Assembly (NCBI GenBank): GCA_963788015.1
Contig: CAWBEY010000012.1
Location: 1,550,001 to 1,614,000 of the forward strand
Reading direction: 5' to 3'
DNA from: JBBRHH01 sp963788015
GTDB lineage: Bacteria > Planctomycetota > Phycisphaerae > Tepidisphaerales > Tepidisphaeraceae
DNA length: 64,000 bases
In this document: positions 17,974-27,542 of the stretch, in pieces
Position numbering within the stretch: position 1 is the first letter of the stretch
Layout: the number at the start of each line of letters is the position of its first letter
Notes under the pieces: model-generated
The model's input: the letters and a program-made list of their open reading frames with translations, nothing else
The model's database searches: none
What the model was told of the DNA's origin: nothing
Position numbers and translations under genes: made by a program

Positions 17974-19178
17974 TCAGGCGGTTGGCTTGCCCATTAATAC
18001 CAGCCAGCGGCAATGGGAGACCAGCGCCGACCAGAACGTTTTGTGGGCCGAATAGCGCACGCCGAATTCCTGGCAGGTGTTTTCCACTACCTTGGACAGG
18101 GCGGGATAGTGAACGTGGCAGATCTTGTGAAACAGGTGATGTTCGATCTGGAAATTCAAGCCGCCCAGGAACCAGCAGAGCATGCGGTTGCCGCGGGCGA
18201 AATCGACTGTGGTCTGAACCTGGTGGACGGCCCAGTCGGTGGACATTTCCGCCTTGCCTGCCCCGGTGGGGACGGGAACGGGAAAATCGGCTTCGCCAAC
18301 GCAATGGGCCAACTGAAAGACCACGCTCAGCACGACGCCGCTGACAAAGGCCGCCAGTGCATAGACGGCCAGCACCACCCACACTTTGTGGAGGAGCATG
18401 GGAATCACAAAGGCCAGCGAGAAGAAGGCGAGCTTGCCGACGATGAAAGTTGCGAGGGCCTTGCCCTTGGGACGGGGAATCTTGTGGCGCCGATGTGGCC
18501 GGTGGCGACGTTGTGAAAGTCATCAAACAGGTGCCACTTGATGGCCAGGAAACCGTAGAGCAGCCAGAGGTAGACGCCTTGGAATCGATGAAAACCGAGG
18601 CGCTTTTGCTCGGGGGATAGCCGGCCCAACAGGCCGATGTTGATGTCATCGTCGTATCCGCTGACGTTGGGATACGTGTGGTGAATTGAATTGTGCTTCC
18701 AATCCCACAGATACGAACTGCCGCCCATCAAATCGAGCGACAGGGCCATGATGCGATTGACCCACTGCCGGTCGGAATAGCCCTTGTGGCCGCCGTCGTG
18801 CTGGATGTTAAAGCCGATGGCGGCGACGGACAGGCCGAGCAAAATGGCGAGCGGAATCACCATCCACCAGGTGGATGCGACGAACAGGAGCAGCAGGTAG
18901 CGCGCAAAAAACCACGCCATGATGGTGGCGGTTTTGAAGTACATCTGGGGGCAGTCGCGCTTTTTCTTTCCGGTATTTTCAAAATAGGCATCGACGCGCC
19001 GGCGCAGTTCCCGGACAAACCGATCGCTGCCGCTGAATTTCAACTTGGCCAATTCGTCCGGCTTTTCAACCGATGTTGTCGATGCCGCTGCGATGTCCAT
19101 TGCCGGGGCGTCCATTGCCGGGAGGTCCATTGTCGGGGCGTCCATCATGCCGGCGGGTTCATGTAAAAGTTGCGTCAT
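17974..19178 (-). CDS. membrane fatty-acid (acyl-CoA/acyl-lipid) desaturase, one frameshift
   Basis: Di-iron membrane enzyme, about 400 residues. The three histidine boxes are all present: HDGGH in NIQHDGGHKGYSD, HNSIHHTYPN, and after a frameshift near 18490 QIEHHLFHKICH (QxxHH form typical of front-end/linoleoyl-type desaturases). Hydrophobic pairs ARYLLLLFVASTWWMVIPLA and VYALAAFVSGVVLSVVFQLA match the four-helix layout. No cytochrome b5 domain. The N-terminus carries four pentapeptide repeats, MDAPT-MDLPA-MDAPA-MDIAA, encoded by ~15-base DNA repeats at 19085-19150. Confidence 0.9.
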
Positions 19179-19512
19179 TCAGGTCGCACTCCATTTAAGT
19201 TCAACTCTCTAGCGTGATGGCTATTCGAGCGTCCTGGGGCTTGTCCCAGGCGCTGAGAGCCAACATCTGCCCCTCTCACATCGGATAAGCTGCGGTAACA
19301 CCACCCAAAAATGCGGTCCCAACAGATTGGCCCAAGGGTGATGCAGCGATTCTAAGGCTTTTGGTAATAAAATGCCAGCCGCGATCCTTGGATTCTCGAT
19401 CTTTTGGCTTCACCGACCAAGGCCAACTGGAGCGAGTCCATAGAACCTGACGAACACCAGCGGGTGGCCGGCTTGAAATTGCAAATCGTCTGCGAGCCTA
19501 TATTCTGCCCGC
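19179..19512. other. intergenic region between desaturase and uppS (divergent)
   Basis: About 330 bases between two divergent genes, expected to hold both promoters. No convincing -35/-10 pair, RNA gene or repeat is seen. Confidence 0.5.
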
Positions 19513-20280
19513 ATGGACGTTGGGCTCTCTGACATCCCCCGCGAGCGCTTTCCGCGGCATATTGCCATCATTATGGACGGCAATGGCCGGTGGGCGGTGC
19601 GGCAGGGGCTTGAGCGCGTTCTGGGTCATCAGGAGGGGGCTAAGGTTGTTCGCAATATGGTGACCGAGTGCGTGAACCTGCGGCGGGATTATGGCGCGCC
19701 CGACTTTCTGACCCTCTATTCTTTTTCTATCGAGAACTGGAAGCGGCCGCTCGAGGAGGTCAGTTTTCTCATGCAGATGTACATCGACTATCTGCGTGAG
19801 GAGCGGCCTCGGATGATGGAGAACAATGTTCGGTTTCGGCAGATTGGCCGGACCGATCTTCTGCCCCAGCCGGTGCTTGATGAGATGCAGCGGACGCTGG
19901 ATGAAACCCGCCACAACACGGGCTTGAATCTGGTTTTGGCCCTGAATTATGGCAGCCGCACGGAAATTCTGGACGCTGTGCGGGCCATTGCTGAGAAGAT
20001 AAAGTCAAATGAGCTTCAGCCGCGCGATATTACGCAGGAGACTATTTCGGCCCACCTGTATACGGCCGGCATGCCCGACCCGGACTTGCTGATTCGTACT
20101 GCGGGGGAGATGCGGATCAGCAACTATCTCCTGTGGCAGATCAGCTATGCGGAGCTTTTTGTCAGTCAGGTGCTGTGGCCGGACTTTGGGGCTGGGGAGT
20201 TGCACGCGGCGATCCGTTCCTTTGCGGGCCGGAACCGCCGCTTTGGCGCGCTGGACCACTCTAACACGCTGGCCAGATGA
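19513..20280 (+). CDS. uppS: isoprenyl transferase (undecaprenyl diphosphate synthase)
   Basis: cis-Prenyltransferase that builds the C55 carrier lipid for peptidoglycan and other envelope polymers by adding isopentenyl units to farnesyl diphosphate. 255 residues, intact. Motif HIAIIMDGNGRWAVRQG holds the catalytic Asp (residue 22); later blocks LTLYSFSIENWKRPLEEV, LNLVLALNYGSRTEILDA, and DLLIRTAGEMRISNYLLWQ are the other conserved regions. One deviation: family members usually have RTSGExR; here it is RTAGEMR. The C-terminal RRFG is normal. The downstream gene is convergent with a 10-base gap. Confidence 0.95.
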   Translation: MDVGLSDIPRERFPRHIAIIMDGNGRWAVRQGLERVLGHQEGAKVVRNMVTECVNLRRDYGAPDFLTLYSFSIENWKRPLEEVSFLMQMYIDYLREERPRMMENNVRFRQIGRTDLLPQPVLDEMQRTLDETRHNTGLNLVLALNYGSRTEILDAVRAIAEKIKSNELQPRDITQETISAHLYTAGMPDPDLLIRTAGEMRISNYLLWQISYAELFVSQVLWPDFGAGELHAAIRSFAGRNRRFGALDHSNTLAR

Positions 20281-20290
20281 AGCGGCCGCA

Positions 20291-21478
20291 TTAGAACGGG
20301 GGGGTTTCGCCGTTCTTCCACCAGTCGGCCGGATCTTTTTTGGGTTTTTTCTTGGGCTCCTGTACCGGCGCATCGCCGGGGATGTCGCCGGGGATGTCGC
20401 CGGGCATTTCGTCTGTGGCTTCGCCGGCGAACTCCTCGTCCTGCCCCTTCTCGGCGGCCTTGACCGCGCTGGTGAGGGCGATCGCGAAGAGCGGACTGAC
20501 CGTTTTCAGCGCTTCCACGTCGTCGGGGCTGAAGGGCGTCTTGGCGTCTCTGAAGAGCAGGATTACGCCCAGCGTGTCTCCCAGATAGGTGCAGTTGACG
20601 GCCAGGACTTCTTGCTCTGACAGGTGCGTCAGCTCGGCGGGGGTCAGGAGCACCTTGAGTTCATCCCCCTTGGCATGGACCAGCGTCTTGCGCACGACGG
20701 CCCGCACCAGGTTCTTTTCCAGAGGCTCGGTCAGGGCGGGTGAGCCTTGGATGGTGTATTTCATGTAGGCGCCGAGGTTGAACCGCTCTTCGTCGGCCGC
20801 CAGCCAGATGCCGACGTTGGCGTACCCCAACTGCCGCAGCAGCCAATCCATGGTGTGACAGAGTAGCTGCTCCAGGTCGCGGGCCCCGGCGATAAATTCG
20901 CGGTAACCCTGCTGCAAGCGAACCGTATCAAACTGCCGGGACAAATCGCTGTAGGCGCCGATCAGATCGTTGCAGAGCAAATCCACTTTTCGGCTGACCA
21001 GTTTGCGGGCTTCGTTGAGACGGCGCACGGCGGTTCGAAGCGTCTTCATTCGGCGCTGCTTTTTGCCTTCCTTGGCCTGCTGGTCCAGCGCCCGCGATAC
21101 CCGTTCGGTGAGCAAATCCACAGTGAAGGGTTTGGGCAGAAAATCGACGGCACCGCCGCGCATGGCGCTGACCGCGCCGTTCATCGTTGCCCCGCCGGAA
21201 ATCACGATGGCGTTGGCCATCGGCTGCGTCTCTTTCAACGCCAGCAGCAGCATGTTGCCGTCGCCGTCGGGGAGATTCACATCCGTGACCAGCAGATCAA
21301 TCTCGTCCCCCGTTGCCAGGATTCGTTGTGCCTCGCGGACGGTCTTGGCGACGCTTACGCGGCATCCCAGGCGGGTGGCCACCACGTCCCGGATCAACTC
21401 CAGGACAGATGGCTCATCATCGACCACCAGCACACGCCGGGCCGATGACCCAGTCTTTTCACTTGTCTTCAACTGCAT
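20291..21478 (-). CDS. response regulator with C-terminal GAF-like domain
   Basis: 395 residues. Receiver domain at 14-135 (RRVLVVDDEPSVLELIRDVV; phospho-acceptor Asp66 in LLVTDVNLPDGDG; conserved Lys in FLPKPF). Next comes a coiled coil with basic residues (about 140-185), then a GAF-like sensor domain (about 200-345, ending GDTLGVILLFRDAKTPFSPD, EALKTVSPLFAIALTSAV). The tail repeats GDIPGDIPGDAP and ends in a Lys/Pro-rich segment. No DNA-binding or enzymatic output domain is visible, so the output is probably by protein contact. The HDOD-kinase gene ends 113 bases upstream in the same direction and is the likely partner. Confidence 0.85.
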   Translation of the reverse strand: MQLKTSEKTGSSARRVLVVDDEPSVLELIRDVVATRLGCRVSVAKTVREAQRILATGDEIDLLVTDVNLPDGDGNMLLLALKETQPMANAIVISGGATMNGAVSAMRGGAVDFLPKPFTVDLLTERVSRALDQQAKEGKKQRRMKTLRTAVRRLNEARKLVSRKVDLLCNDLIGAYSDLSRQFDTVRLQQGYREFIAGARDLEQLLCHTMDWLLRQLGYANVGIWLAADEERFNLGAYMKYTIQGSPALTEPLEKNLVRAVVRKTLVHAKGDELKVLLTPAELTHLSEQEVLAVNCTYLGDTLGVILLFRDAKTPFSPDDVEALKTVSPLFAIALTSAVKAAEKGQDEEFAGEATDEMPGDIPGDIPGDAPVQEPKKKPKKDPADWWKNGETPPF

Positions 21479-21591
21479 TGTTCACCACTCCCGAACCATC
21501 CAACTCCTGCCCTGGTCCTCCCTGCCCGCACTTGCACGCCGGCTTCCAGCCGGCGGCCCTCACTCCTCCATCTTCGCGTTCGTGGACGCGC

Positions 21592-23863
21592 TCATGCGTC
21601 GGCGGCCTTGCGGCGTGTGCTTTCCTGTCCCTCGCCAGGCCACGCCGCCGGCAGCAGCACCATTGCCCGGGTGCCCGCGTTCTGGCGGCTTTCGAGCCGG
21701 ATCGATCCGCCGCTGGACTCCACCCACCGCAGCGCCTTGGCCAGCCCCAGCCCGCGTCGGCGGCCTGCCGGCTTGGAGCTGAAGAACGGGTCGAAAAGCG
21801 CGCTTGAGCGTCTGTTCATCCATGCCGCAGCCGTTGTCGTTTACGCTGAGCACCACCCGTCCTGAGTAACTGTCGTAGGCGGCGTGGATGGTGATCTGCC
21901 CGTTTCTTTCGTCGGTTGCCTGAAGGGCATTGTCGATCACTTCGACCAGCGCCGCTTTCATCTGCTCTGGATCAACCACCACCGGCGGCACTTCCGCCAG
22001 CGTTACCTCAAGATGTCTATCGGCGACTTCCGTCAGCATCTTGGCCTCGTGCAGGGCGCAGGCCCACCAACTCCGAGAGGTCGGTGCTGACGGGTTTGGG
22101 CGGTTGGGGCTTAGCGAAGTCCATTAGATCGGTGATGATCTGGCTGAGGCGATGGCTTTGCTCGACGATGCTGGTGGCCGCATGCTTCATCCTGGGGTCT
22201 GATAGTTGCGATGCCAGCAACTGCGACCGGCCGCTGATTACTGCCAGAGGGTTGTTCATCTCGTGTGCGGCGCCTGCCGCCATCTCGCCGACGATGACCA
22301 GCGTCCGGCCGCGTAATAGCTCGCTTTGGGCATCTGTAATTTGCGATTGGTCTCTGCTAACTGCTCGGACAACGTCCGCGATTCCTCGCGAATTTGCGCT
22401 GTCCGAAGGGCAAGGCTCCACCCTCCCGCCAGCGCCATGAGCTCTTGCGCTTGAGTGCTTAATCGCTGCCCTTCGCCAGTCCGGGCACCCCAGACCACAC
22501 CACCGATACAAGCCCCCTCCGCTTCGAGTGCGATCCAGTAGCGTTGATCGCCCGACAGTCGGGGCGACACGTCGGCCAGCAACCACTCGAGCTCGGCGCC
22601 AGTGCTCAGGACCGGCCCTTCTCCAGACAACGGCCGGCTTAATTGCGGCGGACAGTCGATGATGCTTGTCGCCAGCACGTCGCCTGATTCATCCAGCAAG
22701 ACCACTTCGGCCAGCTCCTGGCTGGGCAACGTGGAGAATGCGGCGACTGGCGACACCTGCAGGGCCGTCACGGCTGTCTGGGCAATGGCCTGCAGCACCA
22801 GTTGGGGCGGAGCGTCGGGGCGAAGCTCACCCTGGAACTGGGCCAATGCATCGAAAAATTTGGCCCGGATCTGTAGCCGCCGATTTTTGGCCGCCAGTTG
22901 ATCGCCGATGCGGCCAAGCTCGCGATTCGCCTGTTCCAGCGCGGACTGATATAGCTCGGCGCTGCGCGCTTCTCCCAGCCCCAGCGCCTTCGCGCGCGGT
23001 TCGACGTGTGCGATTAAATGCTGCTGGGCCTCCCGCACGGCCTCCTCGCTTAGTCCGACGGCATCGGCCAAAACGCTCCGCGCCACGGGAAAGGTGTAGT
23101 TGCCGCTGTAGCCCAGGTGATGTTCGCGGACGATCAAGTCGGCCAGCGTTACCAGGTTTACCAGGCGCGGATTTCGCACGGTCGCCGGCAGGGCATCGGG
23201 GGATTGGCCATGCAACCAGATGCAGTCGCGCAGGGTGGCCGGGAATTTCCATTGCTCGGCCAGACGCTTGCCTACCACCATGTGATCCAGCCCTACCACC
23301 GTCCGCTCGACATCGGCGATGTTTCCGCGGAGCAGATCGGCCGCCTCGACTACGCGGTCGTAGCTCTTGGGCAGGGCCGCGTCCAGAGCCACTTTTCCCA
23401 CGTCATGCAACAGCCCGCAGACGAAGGCCTCGGCCGGGACAATGCCGTCTCTGTCGCCTTTTCCGCCGGTGAGGGCCTCGGCCATCAGTTCCGCGCAGCA
23501 GGCGACGGCAATGCAGTGTTTCCAGAACTCCTCGCGTTTGAAGTGGGTTGAGCCTGAACTTTTGTCCGCTGAGAACGATTGGAAAACCGAGGCCGCCAAG
23601 ACGGCGGACCGCACCGCTTCAAACCCCAGCAGCACCACCGCTCGTTCAACGGTATTGACATCCCCCCGCACCCCGCTGTCGGCCCGATGCACCAATTGCA
23701 GGATCCGCGCCGTCAGCACGGGATCGCCTGAAATCAGGTCAACTACTTCCTGGGCCGATGAACTGTCATCCTGCGTAACCTCCAACACCCGCACGGCCAC
23801 GGTCGGCAACGTGGGCAATTGCGAAAGTTGCTGGAGGATCAGTTCGATGCGTCGATCGGACAT
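21592..23863 (-). CDS. HDOD-GAF-histidine kinase, at least three frameshifts
   Basis: About 750 residues. HDOD domain at about 12-215 (LQQLSQLPTLPTVAVRVLEV, ISGDPVLTARILQLVHRA, VCGLLHDVGKVALDA, conserved in cryptic HD phosphohydrolase-like signalling proteins). A coiled coil and GAF-like domain follow (about 290-510). The kinase core begins after a frameshift near 22340: VIVGEMAAGAAHEMNNPLAV with the phospho-acceptor His, then LSQIITDLMDFAKPQPPKPV. Another shift near 22070 leads to MKAALVEVIDNALQATDERN (N box) and VNDNGCGMDE (G1), and a third near 21800 to DPFFSSKPAGRRRGLGLAKA (F/G2 boxes). Domain order is complete, so the kinase is probably functional if the indels are errors. Confidence 0.85.
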
Positions 23864-23871
23864 AATGGGGA

Positions 23872-23900
23872 GTAGTCAGTTGTCAGTAGTCAGTGGCAGT
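23872..23900. repeat. AGTAGTCAGT-type short degenerate repeat
   Basis: The stretch upstream of the HDOD kinase start reads as overlapping copies of GTAGTCAGT/TGTCAGTAG. A shorter relative (AGTAGTCAATGGCAGT) occurs at 30766-30781 after the DUF928 gene. Low-complexity, no coding potential. Confidence 0.6.
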
Positions 23901-23958
23901 AGGGGGCTTTAGGGAGTGATCAGGCCGTTCAATAGGCGGCCTACTTAGGACATCAGCT

Positions 23959-24203
23959 TCAGTTTGTCGATATTTCATTTTTCGGCAGATAGGCAAGTTG
24001 AACCGCAATCATGAACTGCGTTTCCAGTTCGCAAAGGACCCGTAGGCAATCCGCAGATGCCTCCGAAAACCTTTTTTGCTCCCAAGTCCCTCCCCCTCTT
24101 CGATATTCGAGGGGGTTGAAACGGCGGCCCGCCTCATTTGCGATGTCAGCCCGTAAATCTCTTCCCGAGGCATTGATCTCGCGGCCTGATGCACTTCTAT
24201 CAC
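23959..24203 (-). pseudogene. four-helix bundle (23S IVS-type) protein fragment, 5'-truncated and frameshifted
   Basis: The minus strand encodes VHQAARSMPREEIYGLTSQM, RRAAVSTPSNIEEGEGLG, then FRRHLRIAYGS; after a frameshift near 24040 it continues ELETQFMIAVQLAYLP to the stop at 23959. These are the core blocks of the ~115-residue four-helix bundle family (P-x-E-x-YGLTSQ, RRAA-S-PSNIxEG, ELETQ). The first ~25 residues (usually F-x-LxVWxxA) are lost: only a WKNAV-like remnant precedes, and a palindromic repeat (24239-24257) lies just outside. The function of these stand-alone copies is unknown. Confidence 0.75.
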
Positions 24204-24238
24204 AGCATTCTTCCAAGTGCTGGGGGCCAGGAGCCGGA

Positions 24239-24257
24239 CACGGGCGAGACGCCCGTG
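24239..24257. repeat. dispersed palindrome CACGGGC-n5-GCCCGTG, copy 1
   Basis: CACGGGCGAGACGCCCGTG: 8-bp arms with a 3-base loop. The same arms occur at 28614-28632. It sits at the truncated 5' side of the four-helix bundle remnant. Confidence 0.75.
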
Positions 24258-24270
24258 CTACTGCTCGGGC

Positions 24271-24834
24271 TCACACGGAAAGTAACTCGCCGACTCGCTC
24301 AATCAGTTTCTCGATGTTGAAAGGCTTCTTTACGAATTCATCTGCGCCGGCTTTGAGCAGATCGTTAATTTCTTCCTGATTTACCACGCCGCTCACGATG
24401 ATGATTTTGATGTGTTCGAAGGCCGGGTTTTGGCGGATTGTCCGGCAGACTACGTTTCCGTTCACGTCCGGGAGCATGTAATCCAGGATCACCAGATCGG
24501 GCATGAACTCGCCGGTTAGAATCCCGGCGTCGTAGCCGGTGCCTGCGGTCTTGACCTCGAAACGGCCGTCGCGCTCCAGGACGTCCACGAACAACTCCAC
24601 AATTTCTGGATCATCATCGACAACCAAAATCTTGCGTTTCCCGTTGTCGAGCGCATCGGCCGGGATGCCGTTTTCTTTCATGAAGGCGATGAGAGCATCG
24701 CGTGGGATTCGGCGGAACCGGCTTCCGGGTACTCGAAAACCCTTTAGTCGTCCGCTGTCAAAGCAGCGAATGATCGTCTGCTGTGATACCTTGCAAATGT
24801 CGGCCGCCTCGCCGGTAGTGAAAACCGTCTTCAT
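24271..24834 (-). CDS. response regulator with N-terminal excisionase-type HTH
   Basis: 187 residues. Residues 4-55 are a MerR/excisionase-like helix-turn-helix (FTTGEAADICKVSQQTIIRC, then GRLKGFRVPGSRFRRIPRDA with the basic wing). Residues 67-187 are a receiver domain (KILVVDDDPEIVELFVDVLE; Asp118 in LVILDYMLPDVNG; conserved Lys in FVKKPF). The order DNA-binding domain first, receiver last is the reverse of the common layout. It probably binds DNA in a phosphorylation-dependent way. No kinase is adjacent, but the HDOD kinase lies about 400 bases downstream. Confidence 0.85.
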   Translation of the reverse strand: MKTVFTTGEAADICKVSQQTIIRCFDSGRLKGFRVPGSRFRRIPRDALIAFMKENGIPADALDNGKRKILVVDDDPEIVELFVDVLERDGRFEVKTAGTGYDAGILTGEFMPDLVILDYMLPDVNGNVVCRTIRQNPAFEHIKIIIVSGVVNQEEINDLLKAGADEFVKKPFNIEKLIERVGELLSV

Positions 24835-25164
24835 AGCCCGTGCCTCAACAAGAAACAGTCACCCATTCTTGAAGGTGGAGAAGGCAAATCCGGTACAACC
24901 GTCTTTACTCAATTCCCCATCTTATCCATTTAACCATCGGTGCAGCTTTTTAGCAACTTGAGGAAGAAGCCGCATGGACTGCTCCTGCTGGCAGGCTGCA
25001 GGCGCAGTTCTTGCACAGATTGTCTATTACCGGCCTCAGGAAGGTGATCCCCCGTGCCCTCACTCGTCCAAACAGGTAAGTAGTCTTACGGTAGCCGCGC
25101 CCGTAATATGGCTACCCGCTCGACCGTCCCTGCGTTGCGTTGTTTTCAGAACGCCATTCAGCCG
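24835..25164. other. intergenic region upstream of the HTH-receiver gene
   Basis: About 330 bases with no credible gene, RNA or repeat; short open frames here lack any recognisable family pattern. Confidence 0.5.
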
Positions 25165-25785
25165 TTATCGCTGGTTGGCGAGTGTACGGCGAATGGCCTG
25201 CAAATCCAGATACTTCCCGGGGCACTTGGTTTTGCCCGTCACCAGCCCATGTGTCAGCACTTGGGAGGCGGGAATATGAAATTCCGCCGCAGCAAAGCGC
25301 ACCAACCGCTCCAGACTGGCCAACTGTTTGGCGGTGGGCCGGTGGTTGTCTAGATTTCCCACCAGACAAATTCCGATCCCGTGCTCGTTATAGAAGGAAT
25401 CGTCGGTCTTGCAGTGGGCGCCATGCTTCTGGGTTATCCATCGCGGCCCAACCTCTACCTCGCCATCTTTGCTTTCACTGCCGTTGCCGATCACAAAGTG
25501 ATACCCCAGCTCATCCCATCCGCGCTCGCGATGGGCCTCATCGAAGCGTTTGGCACCGCCTGCCTCGGTCGCGCTGTGATGGATCACGATGCACTGCCAC
25601 CGATCGGAAGGGATGGCCGGCATCCAGCCCGCCTCCGGGGCCACGACCGGCCGTGCTGCCCCCGAAGCCCGTGACGAGGCCGCGCCTTTGCCGGACCAGG
25701 CCAGTGCGGCGGCGGCCAGGGCGATTACCACCACCAGCAGCGGCCACAATCGCCCCTGTTCGTTTTGCGCACTGCTTCCAGCCAT
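25165..25785 (-). CDS. N-acetylmuramoyl-L-alanine amidase (amidase_2/PGRP fold), membrane-anchored
   Basis: 206 residues from the ATG at 25785, chosen because it leads directly into a membrane anchor (LWPLLVVVIALAAAALAW); the open frame extends 87 codons further but is low-complexity and overlaps the divergent SUI1 gene. The amidase domain starts at WQCIVIHHSATEAGGAKRFD (first zinc His), continues GWDELGYHFVIGNG, GIGICLVGNLDNHRPTAKQL and ends with the second ligand region GLVTGKTKCPGKYLDL. It should cleave the amide bond between MurNAc and the stem peptide, or bind peptidoglycan, at the outer side of the cytoplasmic membrane. Confidence 0.85.
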   Translation of the reverse strand: MAGSSAQNEQGRLWPLLVVVIALAAAALAWSGKGAASSRASGAARPVVAPEAGWMPAIPSDRWQCIVIHHSATEAGGAKRFDEAHRERGWDELGYHFVIGNGSESKDGEVEVGPRWITQKHGAHCKTDDSFYNEHGIGICLVGNLDNHRPTAKQLASLERLVRFAAAEFHIPASQVLTHGLVTGKTKCPGKYLDLQAIRRTLANQR

Positions 25786-25878
25786 ACGGCTACGTATCGT
25801 CCAACCTCTTGGCCGCGCCGGACTATTGCCTCTGGTCCGATAACCAATGCTCACAAGCTGTGGCGTATACTTACGTCC

Positions 25879-26226
25879 ATGCCCGGCTTTTTCGACGGAA
25901 CGTCCCTTCAGCGGCAAGTCACCTGCGAACGCTGCGGAGCGGCTATAGCCACCTGCCAATGCCCCCGCGACGCAGCCGGTCAAATCCTTCTCCCCGCCGA
26001 CCAGATCGTCAAAGTCCGCATCGAAAAACGCGGGAAGGGCAAGCAAGTGACGCTCATTGAAGGGCTGGACCCGGCGGCCACCGATCTTGCTGAACTGCTC
26101 AAGTTGTTGAAATCAAAATGCGCCGCCGGCGGCACACTGCAAGGGACTACGCTTGAAGTCCAGGGGGACCACCAAGCCCCAGTGATCGCCGCGCTCAAAG
26201 CCGCCGGGTATCGAGTGCGATCCTGA
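25879..26226 (+). CDS. SUI1/eIF1-like translation factor (YciH family)
   Basis: 115 residues. The last ~85 residues are a SUI1 domain: VKVRIEKRGKGKQVTLIEGL, LAELLKLLKSKCAAGGTLQG and GDHQAPVIAALKAAGYRV. Bacterial YciH binds the small ribosomal subunit and can influence initiation fidelity. The N-terminus has a four-Cys cluster (CERCGAAIATCQC), a probable zinc knuckle seen in some bacterial SUI1 proteins. The ATG at 25879 is chosen because it precedes this cluster; an upstream frame to 25765 overlaps the divergent amidase gene. Confidence 0.88.
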   Translation: MPGFFDGTSLQRQVTCERCGAAIATCQCPRDAAGQILLPADQIVKVRIEKRGKGKQVTLIEGLDPAATDLAELLKLLKSKCAAGGTLQGTTLEVQGDHQAPVIAALKAAGYRVRS

Positions 26227-26284
26227 GCAAAGGCCGGCGCGACGCAGATCATCCGCCCAAGCGGCTATCCTCACGTCCGCTTAC

Positions 26285-27411
26285 TTATTTCCCCACCCCA
26301 TACCCCTTCCAGACATACTCCAGCGCCTCTGGGAGCAGTTGGCCTTTCATGCCGCCGTCGCAGTGGCCGGCGTTTTTGGCGAAGACGAATTGGTAGTGGT
26401 AGCTCTTGGCGGCGAGGGCTTTGGCCATGTTTTCGTTGGCGACCACCCAGTCGTGCATGTCGTCGCGCATGACATTGGGGTTCAGCAGGTCGCGATCTCC
26501 GACTTCCATCCAGATGCGGAGCGGCTTGGACGGGACTGCCGGGGATCAGGTGCTCGTGAAATTCCCAGGCGCCGTGCGGCGTCTTCGGGATTGCTCGGCC
26601 ATTGCTGGTTGACGTAGGTGCCTGAGAACGTGAGCACGCGGTGGTAGAGATCGGGGTGATACCAGGCCATGATCATGGCGCATGATCCGCCGGAACTGCA
26701 GCCCATGGTGGCGCGGCCGTCTGGATCGGTTGTCAGTTTGACGTTGCACTCTTTTTCGACCAGGGGGAGGACTTCTTTTTCGACGAACTCGGCGTAGAGG
26801 CCTGACATGGTGTCGTATTCGAGGCCGCGCTGGCTGCCCTGGGCGTCGCCGCTGCCGTTGCCGATGGAGATGGCCACCATGGCGGGCACCTTCTTTTGCG
26901 CGATGAGGTTGTCGAGGGCGGTAAAGAGTGAGCCGTCTGGCCCATCGGCGCCGACGATGAAGGGCGCGGCCGTGCCGGCAACGTATTGTTTGGGGACATA
27001 GACTGCGACGCGGCGGGTGTAGGGGGCGGGATGGCTTGTGGTGACGATGATTTTGGCGGGATCGGCCGGATCGACCGTGCCGAGTGGGCCGGGATCGCGG
27101 GCGATGCCGGGATAGATTTTGCTGTCGGTGGATTTCATCGTCAGCTGGTGAATCGTTCCCTGCGGCACGCCTTCCTGCGCGCTCATCTCGGGGGCTTTTT
27201 TGTGGGTGGGGCCGATGATGAAGTTGCCGTCGGCGTCGGCAGGGGGAACGGCGCCATCCTCAAGCTCTTTGGCCTCTACATAGCCGGGGGTGTGCGGGTC
27301 GCGGCCTGGGGGCGTGGGCCTGGCTGGTTTGGTTGCGGGTTGGGTGGCCGCCGCCATCGCGCCGCCGGTTACACACAGAAGCAACGCCGTCATCGGAATC
27401 AGAATGCGCAT
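26285..27411 (-). CDS. exported enterochelin-esterase-like alpha/beta hydrolase, frameshifted
   Basis: About 370 residues with a signal peptide (MRILIPMTALLLCVTGGAMA). The core is of the Esterase_D/Fes type: RRVAVYVPKQYVAGTAAPFI, VPAMVAISIGNGSGDAQGSQ, GLEYDTMSGLYAEFVEKEVL, the nucleophile motif GCSSGG, and MAWYHPDLYHRVLTFSGTYV. After a frameshift near 26560 the C-terminal part LRIWMEVGDRDLLNP and FAKNAGHCDGGMK supply the acidic residue and catalytic His. Planctomycete homologues are often annotated as putative esterases or feruloyl/acetylxylan esterases; the substrate is not determined. Confidence 0.85.
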
Positions 27412-27542
27412 CGGCCAATCCTCCACGTCTGCAAAAACACCTATACCGTAATGTAACCACGCCCCCTACTGCTGCTTCGAGCGGCAGGACTATAGCATCG
27501 CGCGACAGTTCCCGCGATAGGAGCGTGGGGCGGGTGAGGGTT

